DNA from: Candidatus Methanophaga sp. GoMg3.2
GTDB lineage: Archaea; Halobacteriota; Syntropharchaeia; Alkanophagales; Methanospirareceae
Assembly: GCA_013180565.1 (NCBI GenBank)
Contig: QBUN01000360.1
Span: 1-10,997, forward strand
Length of the DNA: 10,997 nt
Reading direction: 5' to 3'
Below the pieces are notes generated by a model. It had not been told where the DNA came from. It worked only from the letters and a program-made list of their open reading frames with translations, and searched no databases. A program made the position numbers and the translations under genes. Of this stretch, positions 1-5,678 are shown in pieces. Positions within the stretch are counted from its first letter, which is position 1; every line of letters begins with the position of its first letter.

Positions 1-2
1 CT

Positions 3-212
3 GTTGAATGGCCCTTCGGCAACATTAAGCAAAATATGAAGTTTCGGGAGTTTTATACAAGAGGGCTAGAAAACGTGCGGATAGAGCATAATCTTGTGTG
101 CACCGCTCATAATCTGAGGGTGATGTGGGGTAAATTAGGTGGTAGTGTGGCTACATTATGTAATATTAAGGGTTTGATAGCTAATTTTGCATTTAGGGTA
201 TCAAGTATTTAG
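3..212 (+). CDS. Transposase, C-terminal fragment (IS1182/IS5-like DDE family), 5' truncated by window edge
   Basis: The frame is open from base 3 to a TAG at 210-212 and gives 69 residues. It starts VEWPFGNIKQNMKFREFYTR and continues through GLENVRIEHNLVCTAHNLRVMWGKL. This matches the C-terminal end of IS1182/IS5-type DDE transposases, where a VE-x-x-FG-x-IK motif carries the catalytic Glu (residue 2 of this fragment), followed by a helix ending in HNL(K/R). The catalytic Asp residues would lie upstream of the window, so it cannot be judged whether the whole gene is intact. The family call is firm to 'DDE transposase' and less firm to IS1182. Confidence 0.75.
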   Translation, partial: VEWPFGNIKQNMKFREFYTRGLENVRIEHNLVCTAHNLRVMWGKLGGSVATLCNIKGLIANFAFRVSSI

Positions 213-280
213 GTTTTTATTCATATTACCTCTCGGAGTGTCATGAACTTTCGATTTATGTTGATTTACGGTCATTGTCT

Positions 281-577
281 TTATGTACAATAAAATTCTA
301 TAATTGGTTTGTGGGACAGCCTGTTCATGCGCAAAAAGATTTTTTTAGTTGTAAGAATCAGGTAATGCACACGTTTAAAATCAACTTCATGACCGGGGCA
401 GACTTCGTAGCAGATGCCACAGTTGTTACATTTTTCTTCGTTTAACGTTGAAACATAAATCCCCTTCTTCTCGTTTATTGTAAGTTTGATGGCTTCTTCT
501 GGACATAGTGCGATGCAAGTCCCACATCCCGTGCACAGTCCGTCTTTCACGACCTGTGCGATTGTATTATTGTTCAT
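281..577 (-). pseudogene. FrhB-like protein, N-terminal 2x[4Fe-4S] ferredoxin domain only; 3' end cut off by the insertion sequence
   Basis: From the ATG at 577 the protein begins MNNNTIAQVVKDGLCTGCGT. It carries two complete CxxCxxCxxxC clusters: C15, C18, C21, C25 and C50, C53, C56, C60, with CPEEAI and CPGHEVDF following the last cysteines. This is the N-terminal ferredoxin part of the F420 hydrogenase/dehydrogenase beta-subunit (FrhB) family. Such proteins also occur in archaeal polysaccharide clusters, often near a flippase. Family members are several hundred residues long; this frame ends after 98, and the last ~14 codons lie inside the insertion sequence. The FAD/F420-binding part is therefore missing. 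A longer frame back to 607 exists, but 577 leaves a 4-base gap after the HEPN stop and matches a duplicated start sequence at 1353-1355. A free-standing polyferredoxin is a less likely reading. Confidence 0.7.
308..323. repeat. Probable right terminal inverted repeat of the insertion sequence
   Basis: The sequence TTTGTGGGACAGCCTG resembles the outer ends remembered for IS1182-type elements (reverse complement CAGGCTGTCCCACAAA). It lies about 95 bases after the transposase stop and inside the degraded 3' part of the FrhB-like frame. The partner repeat is outside the window. Confidence 0.5.
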
Positions 578-584
578 ATTCTCA
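567..584 (-). repeat. Direct repeat copy A: HEPN stop / FrhB-like start (TGAGAATATGAACAATAA on the minus strand)
   Basis: This 18-base sequence is identical to 1345-1362 in the same orientation. It contains the HEPN stop TGA (582-584) and the ATG of the FrhB-like gene (575-577) with its first codons (Met-Asn-Asn). Flanking bases differ between the two copies, so the match is confined to these 18 bases. Confidence 0.9.
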
Positions 585-974
585 TATCCTTGATTTCTGC
601 ATCTCACCTACTGCCTTTTTAATTCTCTCCAAAAACATCTCGGCATCTTCGACTATGGATTCTGCTTCTTCTTTAGACGGCTCGTAATAAATATCATAAT
701 CTGCTTTTTCACGCCGGGTTTGCGCTTTTGCCAAACTCTTTGCATACAACTCCTCAATAAGACCTCCATTAACAAACTGCAATCCAAATTGAGAGACCAC
801 ACCAGCGTGTGTCCTTGGATAGATGTCTCTCAAAGCGAGTAAGGATTTAGCGGCATGAAACATCGCATAATACGCCTCGCTTATGGCATCGGCAAACATA
901 TCGTTCTCAAACAGAAGATTTGCTGCCCCTAATTTCTCTTCTGCCCTCTCCAAATGCTTTGCCCATTCCTTCAT
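582..974 (-). CDS. HEPN domain protein, partner of the adjacent minimal nucleotidyltransferase (toxin-antitoxin-like pair)
   Basis: This 130-residue all-helical protein has the signature of the small HEPN family (PF05168 type). It shows HLERAEEKLGAANLLFEN, then the AYYAMFHAAKSLLALR core (about 34-49), PRTHAGVVSQFG (53-64) and the RREKADYD motif (87-94). In MNT-HEPN pairs of prokaryotes the HEPN member is usually an RNase toxin and MNT the antitoxin, which AMPylates HEPN in studied cases; here this is inferred from family and order. A clean Rx4-6H nuclease motif is not evident, so activity is uncertain. The start at 974 is supported by a strong GAGGGAGGGG ribosome site at 985-994. It overlaps the 3' end of the nucleotidyltransferase by 68 bases, indicating translational coupling. 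The TGA stop (582-584) is also the first codon of the 18-bp flanking direct repeat. Confidence 0.85.
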   Translation of the reverse strand: MKEWAKHLERAEEKLGAANLLFENDMFADAISEAYYAMFHAAKSLLALRDIYPRTHAGVVSQFGLQFVNGGLIEELYAKSLAKAQTRREKADYDIYYEPSKEEAESIVEDAEMFLERIKKAVGEMQKSRI

Positions 975-1305
975 ATAATTTTATCCCCTCCCTCGAGATA
1001 TTTCTTGCAAACGAATATCCTTCTCGAACTAAAAAATCAAAATGCTCCCTATTCATGTTCTTTGCAGAAATGAGTTCCTCATATTCTAATAATATTGGAA
1101 AAGATATATCCACTAATTCTTCCAAGCTCACATTCCCAACCACCAAAATATCGACATCAGAATCTTCCCTTGCCTCACCCCTCGCAACAGAGCCGAATAA
1201 GATGATTTCATCTATCTTGCCACCGTATTTCTCCAGCGCCCTTCTTACAAATTCTTCGACTGGTCTTTTATATTTCTCCTGGATTTTCATCTTTACCTTT
1301 ATCAT
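907..1305 (-). CDS. MNT-type minimal nucleotidyltransferase (antitoxin-like partner of HEPN)
   Basis: The 132-residue protein shows the polymerase-beta-like nucleotidyltransferase signature exactly. GS at 38-39 is followed by ten residues and then D50-V-D52 (GSVARGEAREDSDVDILV), and HFDFLV supplies a third acidic residue at D90. These are the metal- and NTP-binding residues of minimal nucleotidyltransferases. Such proteins pair with HEPN proteins as antitoxins. The C-terminus carries about 20 residues beyond the usual GIKLYE ending, and these are encoded over the HEPN start. Met1 (1305) has no obvious ribosome site. Met6 (1290) is preceded by GGTAAAG and may be the true start. The pair sits between a flippase and a truncated ferredoxin gene and is bracketed by a direct repeat, so it looks like an accessory cassette. 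Confidence 0.85.
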   Translation of the reverse strand: MIKVKMKIQEKYKRPVEEFVRRALEKYGGKIDEIILFGSVARGEAREDSDVDILVVGNVSLEELVDISFPILLEYEELISAKNMNREHFDFLVREGYSFARNISREGIKLYEGMGKAFGEGRREIRGSKSSV

Positions 1306-1344
1306 TTATTTAATTAAGTTGGCATTCAAAGTTAAAAAGTGTTG

Positions 1345-1362
1345 TTATTGTTCATATTCTCA
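1345..1362 (-). repeat. Direct repeat copy B: flippase stop plus a ghost start codon
   Basis: This copy is identical to 567-584. It starts with the flippase stop TGA (1360-1362) and contains an ATG at 1353-1355. That ATG opens only a seven-codon frame (Met-Asn-Asn-Asn-Asn-Thr-Phe, TAA at 1332-1334). A GGGG ribosome-site-like run lies just upstream at 1364-1367, better placed than anything before the real FrhB-like start. This looks like the original start of the downstream gene left behind when the MNT-HEPN cassette arrived. Confidence 0.85.
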
Positions 1363-2787
1363 ACCCCTTTTAACGACCTGCTTAAATATATTCTTATCCT
1401 CTTGCGTAAACGTTCTCAACAATATTAATATCACAAAATAGACGAAAACTGCAAATATTATCAACAAAAACAGGTTAAAGTCCCTGAAGTAAAATATAAA
1501 TCCACTCATCACTAAAGCGGCAATTAAGGGCTTTATGAAATGTTTGTGTAACTCCATTCGTTTATAATACTTATTGATAAAATAAATAAAAACAAAATAC
1601 AGAAATACTTCCGATAAAACGGTTGCGATGCTTGCACCGATATAACCCAGATAAGGGATCATCAAGGCATTTAAGATGATGTTAAACAGAGCGATGAGAC
1701 CGACACTGACTGTGCGAAGGCTCTGTCGATTTATTGAAGTTAAAAGCGTTCCCGTTATGCTGCTCACAAATCTAAGCGGGATGAAAAACGCGAGAATCTG
1801 GAATGCAATTATTGACGCAGAAAGTTGGACACCCTAAAATAATGCTATAAATTCGTCTGCGAGCACAAAACACCCGATAGCAATTGGGAATCCAAGAATT
1901 GCCATGTATTTGGATGACAAACTCGTGAAAGTTTCTAATGAATCTTTTGAAGATATGAAATATCTCGACATCACGGGATATATGGCAGCTATAAATACAG
2001 ATGGAATAATACCAAGCGCAAGCAGAGGGGCGTATGCCGCGTTATATATTCCAACTGCAGCATCACCTTTTAAGATGGAGAGCATAACCGTGTCTATTTG
2101 AAAAAATAGAACGGCAAATAACGCATTAAAGGCAAACGGTATTGAGCAGATAATGAGTGTTTTCCAGAGTGATAAGTTAATCGAAGGTTTCGGCTTTGCT
2201 ATTTTTATCAAAACGATAGAGAAGCTTAGCGTGATAGCGACAATTCCTGCAAAAACCTAAACGAATGCCAATTCGATTAGACCATATCCCGAAAAGAGAA
2301 CGAACAATACAAGTGAAACAAGTATTATCTGTTCAATTACTATAACAACAGCATCGTATTGCATTCGTTCAAAAGCCTGGAATATCGCTCTGAATGTTAG
2401 TGCAAAAGAGGTTAAAATCATATATATTCCGAAAAGATAGACTGCATAGGTCGTATCTTCCGGGTAATCCATTAAATTAATTGTTAGGGCGATGAGACCA
2501 AAAGCGAGAAAAGATAATACAAGTTTGATTACTGAGACATTTGTGAGATATTCATTTGTCAGTTCTTTATTCCTTGCAATCTCTCGGATTATCTAATTAT
2601 TGATGCCAAGGTTCGCAAAGATGGCGAATAACGCAGTAAATGACATTGCAAAACGGTATTTACCGAATCCTACTTCGCCGAGGTATCTTGCGGTATAAAT
2701 CAACAAGAAAAAGCCTAGTATGGAGGTTATAACTTGTGATATGGTTAATACGCAGGTGTTTTTCGCGATGGTTTTGACGGTGTTCAT
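1360..2787 (-). pseudogene. Wzx/RfbX-type polysaccharide flippase interrupted by three in-frame TAG codons
   Basis: From the ATG at 2787 (MNTVKTIAKNTCVLTISQVI) one reading frame runs 475 codons to a TGA at 1360, the normal length for membrane flippases of the polysaccharide/MOP family. It has many hydrophobic segments and the typical motifs ITSILGFFLLIYTARYLG near the N-terminus and REIARNKELTNEYL after the first loop. The frame is broken only by TAG at 2593-2595, 2257-2259 and 1834-1836 (codons 65, 177 and 318). There is no frameshift and no internal TAA or TGA. The third TAG falls where relatives usually have Tyr in a Leu-Tyr-Gly motif; the other two also sit inside conserved context. It is either a pseudogene with three nonsense changes or an amber-decoded (pyrrolysine-type) gene. 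The predicted role is moving lipid-linked sugars across the membrane, consistent with the neighbouring FrhB-like gene. A TTG at 2811 is an alternative start. Confidence 0.85.
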
Positions 2788-2902
2788 GGTATCATTAAGG
2801 GTGAAAGGCAAATAAATGGCTAAGGGCGAAAGGTTTTCGACCGTGCCGAAATCAATTTTGAACTTGAGAGCATTCCAGACTTGATATTTCTATTATAATG
2901 CG

Positions 2903-2958
2903 TGATCGGTGATGTGTGATCCGTAATCGGTAATATGAGATCGGTAATGCCTAATCGT
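2903..2958 (+). repeat. Degenerate 7-bp tandem array, unit TRATCGG (8 units)
   Basis: Eight consecutive heptamers are in register: TGATCGG, TGATGTG, TGATCCG, TAATCGG, TAATATG, AGATCGG, TAATGCC, TAATCGT. The period is exactly 7 throughout. The array lies in the gene-free stretch between the flippase start and the 3270 gene. Confidence 0.8.
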
Positions 2959-2987
2959 TGCGGTTCATTCATTTTACTTAGCCTCCA

Positions 2988-3050
2988 TTACTTTTCACCC
3001 ATCACTCTTTACCCACCACCCGTTACCCATTACCCTTTCGCCTCTCGCCT
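2988..3050 (+). repeat. Degenerate 7-bp tandem array, unit TTACCCA (9 units)
   Basis: Nine heptamers are in register, including TCACCCA, TTACCCA (twice), CCACCCG, TTACCCT and TTCGCCT. On the other strand the unit reads GGGTAAT, close to the CGGTRAT unit of the 2903-2958 array. The two arrays therefore form an imperfect inverted pair around a 29-base spacer. Confidence 0.8.
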
Positions 3051-3068
3051 TTTGTCGGACATTTTTAA

Positions 3069-3132
3069 ACCACAGATTAACACAGATTACACGGATTTAA
3101 ATGGCTCAGTGTAAATCAGTGTAAATCCGCGT
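3069..3132. repeat. Dispersed ACACAGATTA-type element, copy 1 (with internal inverted arm)
   Basis: Units ACCACAGATT, AACACAGATT and ACACGGATTT are followed by the inverted arm AGTGTAAATC, AGTGTAAATC, CGCGT. The pieces ACACGGATTTA and TAAATCCGCGT can pair at 10 of 11 positions. Related copies lie at 6498-6522 and 10952-10997. All three are in or at the edge of intergenic spaces. Confidence 0.75.
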
Positions 3133-3205
3133 CCTAAATTAAATAGGTAGAAGATATACTTTATATACAATTAAAAAGAAAACTTCACCAGAAATTTTAT
3201 TATAC

Positions 3206-3215
3206 TTTAAATATA
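3206..3215 (+). promoter_or_regulatory. TATA box and ribosome site for the 3270 gene
   Basis: TTTAAATATA at 3206-3215 predicts a transcript start near 3237. The leader would then carry GGTGA at 3255-3259, ten bases before the ATG at 3270. A similar block, ATATACTTTATATACAA, lies about 47 bases further upstream (around 3154-3170) and may be a second promoter. Confidence 0.5.
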
Positions 3216-3269
3216 CAAAAATAATATGAAGAGTATATACATTATGAGGATATAGGTGAAAGAAGAACC

Positions 3270-3623
3270 ATGAGCGAAGCAAGACCAAATATAGTAACAT
3301 TGAAAGATGTTGGATATAGAGTAATTCTGGAAAATGAGGATGGAACCCCAAGGTTAGTATGGCGGGGTTTTGTAAAAGAAGGGCAATATGGTAAGTTTAT
3401 CTCCATAGAGCAGCACTGGGTGCGAAAGATGGAAGGCGATAAGATAGTAGATAGTAACTTTGGGCGAAAGCGTTTCAATTTCCCTTACGAGAAGGAAAAG
3501 TCATTGGCTATGTTTAAATCCATAAAAGAGCTATTGGGAGCTGCTTTAGGTGCTGCTTCCAGCGATGACCTGGCGAAGGAAGTAGAAGAGGAATTCGGTG
3601 ACGAACTCGAAGGTCTCGATTAG
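3270..3623 (+). CDS. Small acidic-tailed protein of unknown function
   Basis: I do not recognise this 117-residue protein. The start is well supported by GGTGA ten bases upstream and by a TATA box. Residues 10-75 look like a compact beta-rich domain: KDVGYRVILENEDGTPRLVW, then GKFISIEQHWVRK, then an aromatic strand FGRKRFNFPY. Residues 76-95 form an amphipathic helix. The last 20 residues are strongly acidic (EVEEEFGDELEGLD). The order of a strand with FISI..(H/Y)W, a turn and GRK-F-F before a helix faintly recalls PC4-like single-strand nucleic-acid-binding domains, but this is only a fold guess. There is no signal peptide, membrane segment or cysteine. It ends in tandem TAG TAG, 13 bases from the convergent helicase gene. 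Confidence 0.8.
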   Translation: MSEARPNIVTLKDVGYRVILENEDGTPRLVWRGFVKEGQYGKFISIEQHWVRKMEGDKIVDSNFGRKRFNFPYEKEKSLAMFKSIKELLGAALGAASSDDLAKEVEEEFGDELEGLD

Positions 3624-3636
3624 TAGTTGTGGTATC

Positions 3637-5553
3637 TCATCGGAAGAACGTTTTGCAATAGTCCTCTGATCTACTGGTATATGTCTCATTGAAATCCGAG
3701 GGTAGGCATTTTTTATATGGATATTGTGCAAATCGGTAATCCATAAGAACGATAATGCAACGATCTTGCTCACTTCTTATGCCTCTACCAGCCGCTTGCA
3801 GCACCTTTGTAATCGCAGGGTAGAGATAGCCGTAGTTCCTTCCGGTTTCAGCTCCGTATTTGCGCACATAATAGCCCTCTATCATCTTTACCTCCAGCGT
3901 TGGCGGGCTTAGTGGCAATCCAACCACGATAATCGCCTTTAACGTATTGGATTCGTAATCCATGCCTTCGGAAAACGAGCCACCCTGCACGGCAAGCAAT
4001 ATACCGTCAGTATCATCCCTCAGCGTTTCATATAACCTATTTTTCTCCTCCTTTCTCATCTCTCTCCGCTCTATCATTACCCTACTCCTTACTGCGTCTG
4101 GTAAGTATGTAGCAACGCTTTTTAGTAGCGCGTATGAAGGGAAGAAGACGGCCATGCCGCCTTTTACATATTTAGCCACTTCGCCTATCTTTCCCGCCAT
4201 CAGCCTATACATCTCTTCGCCCCTTTCTGTATATTTCGTTGTAAGTGCCTTTGTAACGACGATCATACGGTTTTCAGATGGAAAAGGCGACTTATATTCA
4301 TTTAAAACGATCTCCTTACCTTTTATCCTAGCTGGAGATGCACCTAAAACATCGGCATACATCTCGGTTGGGCATAACGTGCCGCTCATCAATATAGTTG
4401 AATGTGCTTTAGCGAATATCGGCTCGCTTATCACCGAAGGATCAAGCAGTTTGAAGTAGAGTCTTGGATATTCTTTTTGCGCAAGCGAAAATATCCTGAC
4501 ACATTCCTCTCTTGTGCTCCAGCCATCGAGGAAATCAGCAACGCTTAGTATGTCCCTCTGCAGCATCTCGTTTTTATATCTCATGTCGTCCGTAGTCCTG
4601 CTACCAGAGGTTTCAAGATCTTCGGCAATGCCCCTGAGTGCGTTTACAAAATCGTCATAACTCATCGCTTCTATTCGCCCACGCCCCAACACCTTCGCCA
4701 TCTCGTCCACCAGAAAATCCCGGTCCACTTTTATTTCGTCCTTGTTCTCTTTACTCGCACCCATAGCTAATTTTTTGAATATACTTTCCAAACCCATGAG
4801 ATTACCCTGCATCTCTCGATCTCTTCGGCGAAGATCTCGTGCTATACTTGTTACGGTGTTCATTCGTAATTCACTGCTGAGATTACTTCTTATACGGTCT
4901 GGCAGGTTATGTGCTTCATCAACGATTACAATGAGGTCCTCTAACCCCTTTTCTATTTTCTCCAATACCCGTTCTGTGATGTCGGTGGAAAAGAGATAGT
5001 TATAGTCACAGACGAGCACATCTGCATTTCCTGCTGCTTCCAAAGCCGCCTTATAAGGGCATACGCCTCTCGTGGTGCACCAGTCGCATAACTGTTCCAC
5101 ATGCATTATCTCGCTTTTTATCCGTCTCAGCGCTTCTTCGTCCTGTTTCATGAAATAGCGGCATCTTTTGTTCTTCTGTTCGGACCTGCAAAATTCGTTG
5201 AATAAGAAATAAAATTCCCTGTGTATTGGTTTCGTTCGTGGGCACATGGATTGCTTTGAGGTAATATCAACCGTGGTGAACTCGCGTTTTGCATGATCCT
5301 TTATCAGCCTGAGCGTGTCAATAGCGATCTTATGCTGGCTGCGCTTGGAAGTGAGGAAAAAGATCGTTTTTCCGTTTTCCACTGCGTATTCTAATGCGGG
5401 GACGAGTGTGGCGACTGTTTTTCCTATCCCTGTGGGTGCATGTGCGACAAGGATTTTACCGCCTTCTACGGCATCCTTTACATCTCCCATAAATTCCCGC
5501 TGCCCTTCTCTTATCGAAGGGAACGGGAAAAGAGCGGTATTAGTTCCTTTCAT
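3637..5553 (-). CDS. XPD/Rad3-like (DinG-related) superfamily 2 DNA helicase with Fe-S cluster
   Basis: The 638-residue protein has the helicase motifs in order: Walker A APTGIGKT (39-46), motif II DEAH (212-215), SGTL (390-393), a GSFSEGMDY segment (525-533) and motif VI QAAGRGIR (586-593). Between motifs Ia and II lies a cysteine-rich stretch with C104, C122, C131, C156, C159 and C165, the last in a CPY motif. This is the position of the [4Fe-4S] domain of XPD-family 5'-3' helicases, which act in nucleotide excision repair and DNA unwinding. Six cysteines are present for four ligand places, so the ligands cannot be fixed by eye. It is longer than the roughly 550-residue crenarchaeal XPD. 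The start at 5553 has a TATA-like TTAAATATA about 22 bases upstream, suggesting a leaderless or near-leaderless transcript. It is monocistronic and divergent from the radical SAM gene. Confidence 0.9.
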   Translation of the reverse strand: MKGTNTALFPFPSIREGQREFMGDVKDAVEGGKILVAHAPTGIGKTVATLVPALEYAVENGKTIFFLTSKRSQHKIAIDTLRLIKDHAKREFTTVDITSKQSMCPRTKPIHREFYFLFNEFCRSEQKNKRCRYFMKQDEEALRRIKSEIMHVEQLCDWCTTRGVCPYKAALEAAGNADVLVCDYNYLFSTDITERVLEKIEKGLEDLIVIVDEAHNLPDRIRSNLSSELRMNTVTSIARDLRRRDREMQGNLMGLESIFKKLAMGASKENKDEIKVDRDFLVDEMAKVLGRGRIEAMSYDDFVNALRGIAEDLETSGSRTTDDMRYKNEMLQRDILSVADFLDGWSTREECVRIFSLAQKEYPRLYFKLLDPSVISEPIFAKAHSTILMSGTLCPTEMYADVLGASPARIKGKEIVLNEYKSPFPSENRMIVVTKALTTKYTERGEEMYRLMAGKIGEVAKYVKGGMAVFFPSYALLKSVATYLPDAVRSRVMIERREMRKEEKNRLYETLRDDTDGILLAVQGGSFSEGMDYESNTLKAIIVVGLPLSPPTLEVKMIEGYYVRKYGAETGRNYGYLYPAITKVLQAAGRGIRSEQDRCIIVLMDYRFAQYPYKKCLPSDFNETYTSRSEDYCKTFFR

Positions 5554-5570
5554 TTGGTTCCAGTATTAAG

Positions 5571-5580
5571 TATATTTAAG
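5571..5580 (-). promoter_or_regulatory. TATA-like box for the helicase gene
   Basis: On the minus strand CTTAAATATA is centred about 22 bases before the helicase ATG at 5553, the spacing expected for a leaderless archaeal transcript. The intergenic space 5554-5678 must hold both divergent promoters. For the plus-strand gene, the AT-rich TAATAAATAGATAAA around 5628-5642 is a possible box, and GAGGGGATGTGA at 5667-5678 is the ribosome site. Confidence 0.45.
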
Positions 5581-5678
5581 TTGGATATTCCATTATTAGT
5601 TCTGTTTTGATAAATAGTTAAGGCGCGTAATAAATAGATAAAGCATAACGGAAATAAAAGCCAACGAGGGGATGTGAT

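Larger units (their letters stand above)
1..323 (+). mobile_element. Right-hand end of an IS1182-like insertion sequence (left part outside window)
   Basis: The element holds the C-terminus of a DDE transposase (3-212), about 95 bases of non-coding sequence, and a probable right terminal inverted repeat ending TTTGTGGGACAGCCTG at 308-323. From memory, IS1182-type elements end in GAGGCTGTCCCAAAA-like repeats, and the reverse complement here (CAGGCTGTCCCACAAA) fits. The boundary also coincides with the point where the minus-strand ferredoxin/FrhB-like gene stops resembling its family. The left end and any target-site duplication lie outside the window, so the exact junction is inferred. Confidence 0.6.
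2812..3269. other. Gene-free stretch between the flippase and the 3270 gene
   Basis: I see no convincing coding frame here. The stretch contains the two inverted heptamer arrays, the first ACACAGATTA element, and from about 3150 an AT-rich promoter region for the plus-strand gene. A weak TATA-like ATTTATTTG at 2811-2819 lies about 28 bases before the flippase ATG on the minus strand and could serve it. Confidence 0.6.

Noticed and set aside
575..607. Longer start of the FrhB-like gene at 607 inside the HEPN gene
   Set aside because: The start at 577 matches the family N-terminus and the duplicated start at 1353-1355; the extra ten residues are HEPN-overlap sequence.
920..1441. Plus-strand open frame across MNT and the end of the flippase
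   Set aside because: It is antisense to clear MNT coding sequence and shows no motif or ribosome site.
1360..2787. Four separate small membrane proteins instead of one flippase
   Set aside because: All four pieces are in the same frame, together make one normal-length flippase, and the inner pieces lack ribosome sites.
3069..3132. CRISPR-like array from the short repeats
   Set aside because: The units are about 10 bases, adjacent and inverted in part, with no unique spacers and no cas gene.
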